In this document: piece after piece, positions 23,050 to 33,824 of the stretch | How the letters are laid out: every line of letters starts with the position of its first letter | Numbering within the stretch: position 1 is the first letter of the stretch | Assembly: GCA_030562195.1 (NCBI GenBank) | Contig: CM060203.1 | Span: forward strand, 2,680,208-2,744,207 | Reading direction: 5' to 3' | Source of the DNA: Nipponacmea schrenckii | Lineage: Eukaryota; Mollusca; Gastropoda; Lottiidae | Length of the DNA stretch: 64,000 bases | Position numbers and translations under genes: made by a program | The notes under the pieces: generated by a model | Seen by the model: only the letters and a program-made list of their open reading frames with translations | What the model was told of the DNA's origin: nothing | Databases searched by the model: none

Positions 23050-25525
23050 GCGTATACGTAACTATTAATCTTCATGAATGGGCTGCAACATAAAACTATC
23101 ATCGCACAGCCTATTTTTAATTGTGGGTGATTTAATCAACTCAGATGCGGACACTTCCGTATCAACAGTGTTGCACAGTATACGACTCGACGTAGTCAAA
23201 ATAGGGACATTTTCAAGAGCCAAACAATTTCCTGATCTAATATCTTGTATATCATTATGTACAAGTAACATTTTATAACACGTTTTGAATTGTCTCGATG
23301 TAGCATTATTATTGCACCCTCCCATACTCCTAATTTTACCAAAAAAGAGTTCGATATTGTTTTGGCTGAACTTGTAAGGTAATAAAAATTGCATGTTATA
23401 TTTCACCGATAAAAAAACATTCTTCAAATAAGGATTTCACACTCCCATTGCACAATAGAAAGCCTACGAAACCTGTTTTTCTATTACTTTTTAGTATACT
23501 GGGTCCTAATTAAGATTGCTGCAAAGATGAAATATATGACTTATCAGTGGACAAAAAATCAATTATGGAAAGATAATTGGTGAGATGAAGAGGGCCTTCC
23601 ATACAAAAGACTTCAAATTTCGGGAATTCAAAACGTCAAAAAGCTTATCAAATAAACGTATGAATTCAATGGTCTCTTCACAACCCGAGAACTCTTTGAT
23701 ATTTTCATTTAAACAACTCTCAAAACACTACTGAATCTATTTCTATCTTCAAACATGTTCACTCTTTTCTTAATCTTTCTAAACGGTTCAACATCTCTAG
23801 ATAATTTATTATATAACCTTTATACATCAGTCAAGTGAGAAAAGCACAATATATTATTATTGTAAACATACTTTGTAAGTGCTTATTGTATATAATGTAT
23901 AATATGTTACTATCATTATTATGTTATTATATGTAAATATGTTTTCTCGAGAGGGCTAATATAGGCTCTAAGCCTGTTGCCCAATCGATTTCCTTTGTGA
24001 ATAAAATAATGTTTAAATAAAAAAAATTTAAACAAAACTGCAGAGATGTTGCGACAGACTCGCTCAAATTTGTGCGGCTAATTAAACATTCATTTTCTTT
24101 TTGAACCATTTAATGTGACCGGCTTTCAATTTAGTTCCGAAGTGCAATTCTTCAACTTGTTGTAATTTGAGCAATGAAACAATATAATCCCACTTAATGA
24201 TTCGACTATTACCAGAAACAATCGGACCTTTCTCGGCGAGCGTATTACGAATTAACTTGAACATATGACATGCATCTAAAAATACATATACTTTTGATAT
24301 TTATTGGATGGGGGAAATATGATTGAATATTATTAGGATCATCCCAATTAACACCTAAGCTACGTAACATGGACAAATTAGCTGATGCTCCATCATGGGT
24401 TAGGGAAGTAATTAAAACACCACTCTCATATAGTCTCTCAATACAACTCAAAACTAATGCCTTTCGCTCTTCTCCGTTAAGTCCATTTATCAAAAAATAT
24501 CCAACAGGTAGCTTCCATGATGACTGTAAATCGACCACCATCATCGTCAAAGCTTCTTTCGCCACTGGTAGAGAATCGTTGTCCATGTGAGTTCCCATGT
24601 CTATGTAACCTTCATACTTCTTGCCGTCGAACTCAATTTTCTGATGTATTGCAACCTCATCCATCATAAGCGCACAAAGCAGCTTTTCTCCTTTCGCCTC
24701 ACTTCTTATTTGTTGAGCTTCAAAGGCAGTGCTTGTAAACCCTGGCTCACAATTAACATTGTGGTACCATTTGCTAACTGTTCTTGGATGAGGAAGACAG
24801 GTGTCGAAAACTTTCCTTACATAGTTATACGCTCTGGGAGAATAAAAATGTAACGTAAGAGCAAAGCTCCTCAGCTCTGGTGAATATGTGACAGGTAGAG
24901 GCTTGTCTTCCAGTTTGGCTTTCTGGCGCTTGAGTAAGTCTGGTATGCCTCCAGAACAAGCTTCTAAGACATCTATGCTACTGCTGCTCATCACGGCCTG
25001 ATTACGGAGATCATCAATGACATTTTTTGATTCTGAGTTCTGTTTCTGTAGACGTCTTCTAGCTTGCATCAGTGTCTTTATCTATTTTCGCGAACAGACG
25101 AGTTGCTGAGTACTTTTCCCCAATGTTCCCTTTAATGAGGCTCTTTCGGGTGTGTCGATATCAATAGCTCGAAGATGTAAAGAGGTTTCTTGAGGCTGAG
25201 GAATCAGTGGAGCAATTGAGGAAGTGCGCTTAGTTGGTGGACGTCGAATTTTCTTTTCATTTTGCAGATAAGATTGAAATGCCTTAAATACTGACGGAAT
25301 TGCTTCTGGAATAATGCGTTGTACATTTGGAGAGGTTCTGTCAAAATCTTCCCATCTGAAATGTTCTGAACATACCATAGATGCTTTTGTTGGCTCTAAG
25401 TTGGATCTTTTTAAGGCGGTCAGTCATTTCTCTCTGCGGTCTTCTTCTTTTGAAATGAATCGAAATAAACAGATTAAACTGGCAGTTATTTTACATCATT
25501 GTGATACACAAATTAAAAAAATGTA
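23050..25525 (-). pseudogene. P-element/THAP9-like transposase, broken copy
   Basis: Recognisable segments run in order on the minus strand. A THAP zinc-finger remnant (MVCSEHFRWEDFDRT) covers about 25510-25330. A basic coiled stretch (MQARRRLQKQ) starts at 25069. The RNase-H-like transposase core includes HPRTVSKWY, LCALMMDEVAI and SLTHDGASANLSML, followed by HMFKLIRNTLAEKG and HIKWFKKKMNV. Then come GCEETIEFIRLFDKL and the C-terminal LPYKFSQNNIELFFGKIRS. Damage includes a stop at 25426-25424 where THAP domains have Trp, a stop at 25084-25082, a frameshift near 24260, a stop plus frameshift near 24070, and a LINE fragment inserted at about 23717-24026. No intact protein can be made. Terminal repeats were not identified. 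Confidence 0.85.
23717..24026 (+). mobile_element. LINE 3' fragment (family A) inserted in the P-element relic
   Basis: The segment interrupts the transposase reading frame. It is flanked by the direct repeat ATTTAAACAA (about 23707-23716 and 24027-24036), a target-site duplication. Its 3' end reads 'ctgttgcccaatcg', then 'tttgtgaataaaataatg' and an A-rich tail. About 310 bp, 5'-truncated and non-coding. Confidence 0.8.
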
Positions 25526-25749
25526 GATTCTATTGTAAATGGAGATAACTAGAGAGGAAAATCCGTCCAACATGTTTGGTAATGGAATAGAAATTCTCTA
25601 CCCTTCTTCTGAGTCGTTTGGTATATGGTACGTCATTTCGGAGCTACACACACGCTACGAATCAGTCGAATAGATTCATATTAATTCGTAAAGAAGTCGT
25701 AGTCTAGAAATCAGTAATTCGTGTCAAAAGTGTTGAGCTGTTCGCTTCC

Positions 25750-25793
25750 CAGTAGACTGGTGTCCAGTCTTCTCCATAAATTGGTCAGTCTTC

Positions 25794-25828
<35 letters not shown>

Positions 25829-25864
25829 ACTAAAAAAAACTTATTTCTAGATACAAGTTTACTG

Positions 25865-25895
<31 letters not shown>

Positions 25896-25925
25896 TAAAT
25901 AGAAGAGACTGGTCCAGTCTAGCTT
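25750..25925. repeat. Inverted repeat with A-tract and T-tract arms
   Basis: A run of 28 A (25798-25825) and a run of 25 T (25865-25889) are flanked by imperfectly complementary sequences containing 'gactggtgtccagtcttct' and 'agactggtccagtct'. The structure could fold back on itself and resembles a foldback element. Confidence 0.7.
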
Positions 25926-27528
25926 CCCAGCTGATTGCATATAACCAACACCTATATCATTTTGATGTATATCAAAATTCACATGTATGAAGTATCATTT
26001 ATCACTATCAGCACAATATTTCTAACATTAATACTTTGTAACAACATTGTTATATGGTGGTGCCTTGAAGTTTAAAGATACGTTATGATATACATGTACG
26101 AGTATCTATTTTGTAAAAAATTCGTCTTGATAGGTGCTGGAAGCGTAGATTATGCCATTATGGACGATAGCCCTATTCCCCTGGAATCCTAGATTGATTC
26201 AAAAAGAACTTGTCCGCCCACATTAATATTATATTAAAGTGGGAAAAGACGACTGAAACTCCTCCGTGTTGTATCAGGAAGCTGGATAACGGCTTATAGA
26301 AGACTGACGTATCAGGATCCTCGGGATGCAGGGCGCTCGTAAAGGGTAAAAAGATGAAGATGTGTGAGACACCCAACTGAAGAAGGCAGACTTCCAATTT
26401 AAATGGAAACGTTTGACCTAATAAACTTCTTAGAGTATACGAAGTTTGTCTTCTTCAGATGGGTGTCTCACACATCTACATCTAATATTATATTATTAAT
26501 AAAACTAACATATGGAAAGTGATTCCATGTTTCCTATCCCTGTCTGTTCTGTTGGTACAACCATATGCTGAACAAGACGGCATTTCAGGAAAATTGCTTC
26601 AGTTTCAGTTTAGAAAATATTGACTATTGTTTCTGTAAAAACATATTACCTACCAGAGGCTCGAGAGTTTAATCGACGATGCTGTTATTCATTATAGTTA
26701 TATTCTACTTTAAGCATAAGAAGACTCACATTTGCAATATTTTGGATAGTGTAATGGTGTCTTGATTGAACTGTTGAGTAAAATAGGAGAGCCCGCTACC
26801 ACTACCCTCTTCATTCTCTTAAATATCCATTGGGTTTGTATGGAACCATCATTATATTAAATATTATCATCTGATTGACCTTTTTTCAGTACGTTGTTGT
26901 TAATTAAGCCTAATATAGGCCTGAATGTTATTCAATAATTATATATATTACGCCTAATTAAATTCTATTTTGCCTCACTTACAGAAAATAATAAATAGAA
27001 TTATATTTTGATGTAATTAATTGATATATTTCAAAATGACTCAAAAACACTTAAAACGTATCTTGGTATCACTTTACTTAGGTGGCATAGTGGCAAATTA
27101 AACCCTATTCACTCCTAAGTTATTCCCATTTTGCCCTTTCCAATTCATCCCTTGCCATTTCACCTCTTCTCAAAATCGCCCATTAACTATTTCATCCTGT
27201 CTCATTCGTCTTTTCTCATTTCGAGCTCTGTTCGATAATTTTAATTATTTGATATTATAAGTAAATCTTTAACAGTTATTTCAAATTTACACCAATTCAA
27301 TGGTAGTTCAACATTACCCTTTGTGAATGTGGTGAAACATTGGGAAATTGGGATCATGGTTGAAAGGCGAAACTGTACGAGGGGGCAAAACAGAAGCGAA
27401 ATTAGAAAGGGTTAAAATGAAGGGGAAGGGGCAACATGAGCTTACATTGTTTTTCCGGTTCCAAAAATCTATAGACATGTACATGGTCTACATTGTCGTT
27501 TGCAAATATTTAACTGCTCTTGGTTTAA
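25926..27528. other. Intergenic region with a short foldback
   Basis: Bases 26352-26392 and 26440-26483 are complementary arms sharing AGATGTGTGAGACACCCA, with about 50 bp between them. Nothing else was recognised and no coding signal found. Confidence 0.5.
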
Positions 27529-27920
27529 AGGGGCACAGTCTTGATTTGTCATCTACAGAGCTTACCATTGAAATTTGAGCCTTCAAATCCATGAGTATAC
27601 ATATTTATCCGTGTTTGAAAATCATAATGTCTTTCCATATTGGAAAATCAAAGAGTTATAAATAGACTACTGCGCAGGCCCACACTGATAAAACAAAAAG
27701 AAAGTACATGTAATAACAATTGTAGATTTTGTCAACAGGACACACAATTTTTAGACTGACTGAAGACCAGCCGCGTACAGCACGAAAAAAAATAAAAAGT
27801 GAAATTTTTGAGGTATATTTCAAGGTATTTTGCGATTTTCTTAGAGCTTGAGTATTTCTGAGGACTGTTTAAATGTAACCAAGGCCCAAAACGACCCCTA
27901 AAAATCAAGATTGTGCCCCT
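27529..27920 (-). mobile_element. TTAA-flanked MITE, shorter variant (copy 3)
   Basis: 392 bp between TTAA sites (27525-27528 and 27921-27924), with termini AGGGGCACAGTCTTGAT and its near complement. The interior matches the reverse complement of copies 1 and 2 (for example 'gaccagccgcgtacagcacg'), but about 100 bp are missing and the terminal repeat sequence has diverged. Confidence 0.82.
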
Positions 27921-27924
27921 TTAA

Positions 27925-29084
27925 ATATGTTTTACAAAAACTTGTCATGTGTCACCATAAGACGTCTTGTGTGGGATGTCTCCATATATATATATATTAT
28001 CTATTGTTTTTCATAATCTATCTCCATCTTCAGCGTCAGCAAAGGATCTTCACGAACAACGAAATGACAGTTTGGTTGCAACACTTTTTATGCATCTAAA
28101 TATAAAACAAATATTTTAGGCGAAAACGAAATAGGTATATTGAAGTTATCTCCCTTCATACTGAAAAGAACTGTGTAACGTCGTGATTCGAGGAACGTAT
28201 ATCGGCACGTGTAGGGCATAAACTTAAATTAGTAGGCAAGCTGTTCCCATTCACTTTAATGAATTGTCACCAAGGCGAAGGCAACAAAAGCACTAAAGTT
28301 GGTGTCTATACAAACTAATCCACGATTCTTGCAAGACATTGTCGGATATTTTAGACTTTCCCTGCAACCCATTCAATATTTCAAACCATCTAGTCGAGTA
28401 AGAAAATTAAAATCCTGCCCATTCTCATTTAAATGTATTTCAGATATAATGAAGTGCATTGTTAACAGCATTATATTTGTCGACCATTATTTTATCAGGA
28501 ACTTAAGTGCAGAGCATCTTCATCGATTGAAAGTGGATTTTCCCTATACAAAAAAACTACTCGAAGCTCAGAATCAGATTGCATCTTTCGACATAAACAT
28601 TCATTGTTCCACGAACTAACCACCCAGTTATGACATATGAACTCTTCACACTTTCAGGTGTAAAGTCTGAGCAATTTCCCATGTAAAACTAATAGATAGA
28701 TATAGGAGAATTTGATGTGAAAGTCATCTATGGTTAAGGTGGTATATGAGATAATAAGTTGTAAATAATTTGGTTTATGTAGATGTTATTGATCTAGCCA
28801 GACTTGTCAATGATAATTTCTCATAAACTCGTAATCTCCGATATTAATGGATATGATTATAAACCGTTCTGGACATGGTGTTAAGTATATAGGACTTAGT
28901 CCAGTACAGTATTATAGTATTGTCCAGGCTTTCATGTGAGATATTGGAAAGTTTTCTACAAGATTTCTGGAAAAAGTTATAGAATGTTGAATTACGTGAT
29001 TTAACATGGAAACAAATGTCAAATGAATTAGTGGACCGAGTCCATATAACAAATTTATTTAGAATGAATACCGCCCCTTAGAAT
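27925..29084. other. Intergenic region
   Basis: AT-rich. An open stretch of 106 codons on the plus strand (28299-28619) shows no similarity that I recognise and no splice or start context. It is not called as a gene. Confidence 0.45.
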
Positions 29085-29315
29085 GGATATACAATTTAAA
29101 GTCTCATACTCGGCCATAACGAATACACTCATCAGTTAGACGAACCAAGTGCCATGACTTAACAAAAGAATCTCTATTTTAGACACTTCTAATGGGTTGT
29201 CACACAGTTTTGTAGAATTATTAGATTATATATGAGATTCTATTGTATTAGTTTGACATGAGATAAGTTCACTGAAGAACAAATTCTCATTTTGACCAAG
29301 TTACAAAATTTAATT
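29085..29315. mobile_element. Imperfect palindromic dispersed element (family D)
   Basis: The left half contains 'cactcatcagttagacgaac' and 'agaatctctattttag'. The right half contains 'gagattctattgtattag' and 'taagttcactgaagaacaaa', roughly the complement. Related halves occur at 1340-1700, 13610-13690, 41630-41685, 46535-46665 and 50965-51254, and as the unit of the 127-bp array at 34672. Confidence 0.55.
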
Positions 29316-29573
29316 TCAGTGCCCCAAGAGGAAGCATACAGTACATGACGTATAAATAACTTTCAAGTTCGGATCTTAGTTTCAACCTAGAAATGTATGA
29401 TAGCGTGACAAAAGAATGGTGAGTTAAATTCATAACCTTTCAGACTTTTTGTAAGTGTAAATTTGAAAGTAAAATGCAACGATTGATCTAGAATGACCAA
29501 TTTTCCTTCTAGTCGTTGAGCTCCATAATTGGTCGCTTTCTACTTACAGTTAATGTGTTTCCATCTTGATAAG

Positions 29574-29735
29574 GATCCCCAAACAGATTGAAATCGCAAA
29601 AAGAGTAGGCTAATGCCCCTGTCCTGGCAAAATTTCCCTCACTGCATACTGTATGGCGTTGCACGTCTTCATTAGCCCATAAGTACAGATACAGAAGAGT
29701 ATAACGCAAAAATCCATTCATTTCATTCATTTCCA
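29574..29735 (-). repeat. Dispersed repeat family R3, inverted copy
   Basis: Reverse complement of the sequence at 6468-6605, including 'gagtaggctaatgcc' and 'gtcttcattagcccata'. Confidence 0.55.
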
Positions 29736-30264
29736 TCTTTATAACTATTGTCCAACCATTTGGAGTAGCATTGTATCAAAGTAATGTGAAGCTAAAGAAC
29801 ACTTCTACCGGTAATAAACGTTTTATAATAACGTTTAAAACTCTTAAGCAGTGGGACTGTTTTTTCAGAATTTGTATAATGTGTATAATCACAAATACGT
29901 TTTAGTCTTTATCACGACTCACTATATGATTGTATATTTTTATTGGTGGAAATTCATGAACTTCTTTTACTCATCATCTTAAGAAAATAGTAAATATCTT
30001 GAATGAAGTTTTATCAAACACGACTTGCCGGGGGATCTAGATGCCTTTTTGAAGCAAAGTCTATGAATGAAATGATTGAGGAATCCTCTGTACAAATATA
30101 TTTATTAATAACATCAATAAAAACAGGGAATAAACCATATTAACATCTAATATTATACAACATTGATAATCACAGAATTCATTTTACATTATGAACTATT
30201 ATCACTAGGGATGATATGATTCATTATTTGTCTGTTTTATAAGAAGGGATTGGAGACGAGGAAG

Positions 30265-30312
30265 TGATGGGGGGGGGGGGTGTTGGAGACGAGGAGGGAG
30301 GGGGGGGGTGTG
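30265..30312. other. G-rich tracts
   Basis: Two runs of nine or more G, separated by 'tgttggagacgagg' and shorter G-runs, lie on the plus strand. The layout could allow a G-quadruplex. Similar homopolymer tracts occur at 47778 (C), 48379 (G) and 57809 (C). Confidence 0.55.
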
Positions 30313-31230
30313 AAGGTCGTATACGGAAGTGTTAATATCTCACCGTTAACCTTAACTGTATTCCCAAAATTCGAAAATATTGAATCAAGTGACTGGGATA
30401 TTCAATCCAGTATCTCCTAACTTCGAGTTACTTTTTCGAATTTTTCCGACACTAAAACCAAATGTTTGGTAAAACGATAGTTCCAGGACACGTACGTAAC
30501 AATATATTTGAGCTGCAATCTGTAAATTTATTCACCATAGAACCAACAACTGGGCTCCATTTCTCACTACTAGTGTCCAGGGGCAAGATAACCGAGAAAC
30601 ATTCTAGCTAAAGTTTGTCCGTGATGACACTGATCAAAAAAAAAATCTAAAATATATTTCTATGCGTGGACTTGTGGGTATAGAGCAAAGGCACATTTAT
30701 TAAAGACTGGTATATATTATTAAACGGACCATTCCGTTCACCGGAATAACATATGGCGCCAAATTAACATTTTTAATATCAAAGATAACTAAATTTCCAA
30801 CCAGTGTACGAAGACTCTGTTATGCAGAAATATTCGCTAATGCATCAAAATGATCTTTTTCATTCAAACTACAGGTATATCGCTTTTTATAAATAAGTTT
30901 CGTTTTTTTGGATATATTCAATAATTCATAACACGAGAAAGATTTAAAAATTAAGGTTCGTGTCATAATAAATTTCTTCCGGTTTGTGGAATGGTGCGTT
31001 AGGTTGGTTGGGATTTTCTACGCACCCCATTTTTAATTATGCACAATGTCTTCCACACGTTACCTTACATTATATTTTGAGGATATCTATTTATTCAAAA
31101 ATTTTACTCAATATTCACATGCAGTTTCACCCCTTTATCTTCATTAGTCTTGGGACAAATCTGCCAATGTTTTCCTTTGTCAAGCAACCACAATTTCAAA
31201 TTCATTTTATGTTTCTTGACTAGCACCACG
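30313..31230. other. Intergenic region
   Basis: No recognised gene or repeat. Open frames are short and unlike any family that I know. Confidence 0.45.
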
Positions 31231-31233
31231 ATA

Positions 31234-33070
31234 TAGTTTTCACTCTATGTTTCAATTTACTTACAAACACAATATTGTTTTCACACTATGTTTCAATTGA
31301 CTTACAAACACAATATTGTTTTCACTCTATGTTTCAATTGACTTGCAAACACAATATTGTTTTCACTCTATGTTTCAATTGACTTACAAACACAATATTG
31401 TTTTCACTCTATGTTTCAATTGACTTACAAACACAATATTGTTTTCACTCTATGTTTCAATTGACTTACAAACACAATATTGTTTTCACTCTATGTTTCA
31501 ATTGACTTACAAACACATATTGTTTTCATTCTATGTTTCAATTGACTTACAAACACAGTATTGTTTTCACACTATGTTTCAATTGACTTACAAACACAAT
31601 ATTGTTTTCATTCTATGTTTCATTGACTTGCAAACACTATATTGTTTTCATTCTATGTTTCGATTGACTTGCAAACACCATATTGTTTTCACTCTATGTT
31701 TCAATTGACTTACAAACACAATATTGTTTTCACTCTATGTTTTTAATTGACTTACAAACACAATATTGTTTTCACTCTATGTTTCAATTGACTTACAAAC
31801 ACAATATTGTTTTCACTCTATGTTTCAATTGACTTGCAAACACTATATTGTTTTCATTCTATGTTTCAATTGACTTACAAACACCATATTGTTTTCACTC
31901 TATGTTTCAATTGACTTACAAACACAATATTGTTTTCACTCTATTTTCAATTGACTTACAAACACATATTGTTTTCATTCTATGTTTCAATTGACTTACA
32001 AACACAATATTGTTTTCACTCTATGTTTCAATTGACTTACAAACACAATATTGTTTTCACTCTGTTTCAATTGACTTACAAACACAATATTGTTTTCACT
32101 CTATGTTTCAATTGACTTACAAACACAATATTGTTTTCACTCTATGTTTCAATTGACTTACAAACACTATATTGTTTTCATTCTATGTTTCATTGACTTC
32201 AAACACATATTGTTTTCATCTTGTTTCATTGACTTACAAACACATATTGTTTTCACTCTATGTTTCAATTGACTTACAAACACCATATTGTTTTCATCTA
32301 TGTTTCATTGACTTACAAACACAATATTGTTTTCACTCTATGTTTCAATTGACTTACAAACACAGTATTGTTTTCATTCTATGTTTCAATTGACTTACAA
32401 ACACAATATTGTTTTCACTCTATGTTTCAATTGACTTGCAAACACCATATTGTTTTCATTCTATGTTTCAATTGACTTGCAAACACCATATTGTTTTCAT
32501 TCTATGTTTCAATTGACTTGCAAACACTATATTGTTTTCATTCTATGTTTCGATTGACTTACAAACACATATTGTTTTCACTCTATGTTTCAATTGACTT
32601 ACAAACACATATTGTTTTCATTCTATGTTTCAATTGACTTACAAACACAATATTGTTTTCACTCTATGTTTCAATTGACTTGCAAACACAATATTGTTTT
32701 CATTCTATGTTTCAATTGACTTGCAAACACCATATTGTTTTCATTCTATGTTTCAATTGACTTGCAAACACCATATTGTTTTCAATCTATGTTTCAATTG
32801 ACTTACAAACACATATTGTTTTCATTCTATGTTTCAATTGACTTGCAAACACCATATTGTTTTCACTCTATGTTTCGATTGACTTACAAACACAATATTG
32901 TTTTCACTCTATGTTTCAATTGACTTACAAACACCATATTGTTTTCATTCTATGTTTCAATTGACTTGCAAACACCATATTGTTTTCATCTATGTTTCAA
33001 TTGACTTGCAAACACCATATTGTTTTCATCTATGTTTCAATTGACTTGCAAACACCATATTGTTTTCAAT
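31234..33070. repeat. 41-bp minisatellite, about 45 copies
   Basis: The unit contains 'caatattgttttcactctat' and 'gtttcaattgacttacaaac'. Copies differ by single bases (cat/cact, ttac/ttgc) and by occasional 1-bp losses. It lies downstream of the GPCR gene, ending about 500 bp from the stop codon. Confidence 0.92.
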
Positions 33071-33119
33071 TATATCCATAAGCAACGCAAACAAAGTACA
33101 TGTAATTCTGTTATTTCAC

Positions 33120-33560
33120 TATCAATCGGATGTAAACTTTGTAAACAAGGAATCCATCCGTTGTATATATATATCCGTTGTTAATATACTATTTATCCAT
33201 TGTAAACAAGGAATCCATCCGTTGTAAAAACACAATAAATCGGTTTTAATTATAAAATACATCAGTGGTAAAAACACAATACTTTGTAAATATACAATCC
33301 GTCCGGTGTTAATATGAAATCCATCCTTTGTAAATATACCATCCATCCGGTGTAAAAACACAATACTTTGTAAATATACAATCCATATATTGGATAATCG
33401 ATCGGTTGTAAATAAATAATTCACCGGATGTATGTCGCAATCCAGCAATTGTACATTTATTATCGATCGGTTGTTAATACACAATCCGATGTAAATATAC
33501 AATCCACCATTCTAAATCCACAATATATTTATTGTAAACACACAGTCTGTTACGAATACA
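33120..33560. repeat. Degenerate short tandem repeat next to the GPCR 3' end
   Basis: Loose 20-23 bp repeats of 'caatccatccgttgtaaata' with many variants run up to just downstream of the GPCR stop codon (33572), so they would fall in its 3' UTR or terminator region. Confidence 0.7.
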
Positions 33561-33571
33561 CAATTTGTCGT

Positions 33572-33824
33572 TCAGACATTCTGAGTTTTGATATGAATTG
33601 ATAAAAGTTCTTTATCCGCTTCAGACACCGGTTGACGAACGTACGGCACTCGAGGAACATTAGCCACGGATGATGAGCGGCCGCCTCCTATATCAGATGT
33701 TAAGCGAATGTCCTCTGTTTCCGACATACTTGTGTATTCGTTGCCAGAAGCTCTCCGTGGTAGTTGTTCCTTCTTGCAGCACTTGCAGACGTGGTCTTGG
33801 ACCTTTCGAAACAAATAGAGGCGT
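33572..33824 (-). CDS. CCAPR: CCAPR-like GPCR exon 9 (cytoplasmic tail, stop)
   Basis: It completes an Arg at the junction, then [20 protein letters not shown]. The Cys cluster is a plausible palmitoylation site after helix 8. A Ser/Thr-rich tail ([18 protein letters not shown]) suited to receptor-kinase phosphorylation follows, ending KTQNV. The acceptor is 'ttttcag'. Confidence 0.9.

Noticed and set aside
23065..23427. 120-codon open frame as a small intact gene
   Set aside because: It is the C-terminal piece of the P-element transposase, separated from the rest by stops, frameshifts and a LINE insertion.
28299..28619. 106-codon plus-strand open frame as a gene
   Set aside because: No family resemblance, no splice context and ordinary base composition. 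It is within chance length for this much AT-rich DNA given occasional GC-richer stretches.
31234..33070. The regular 41-bp array as a CRISPR array
   Set aside because: The units are contiguous with no unique spacers, the surroundings are eukaryotic, and no cas genes are present.
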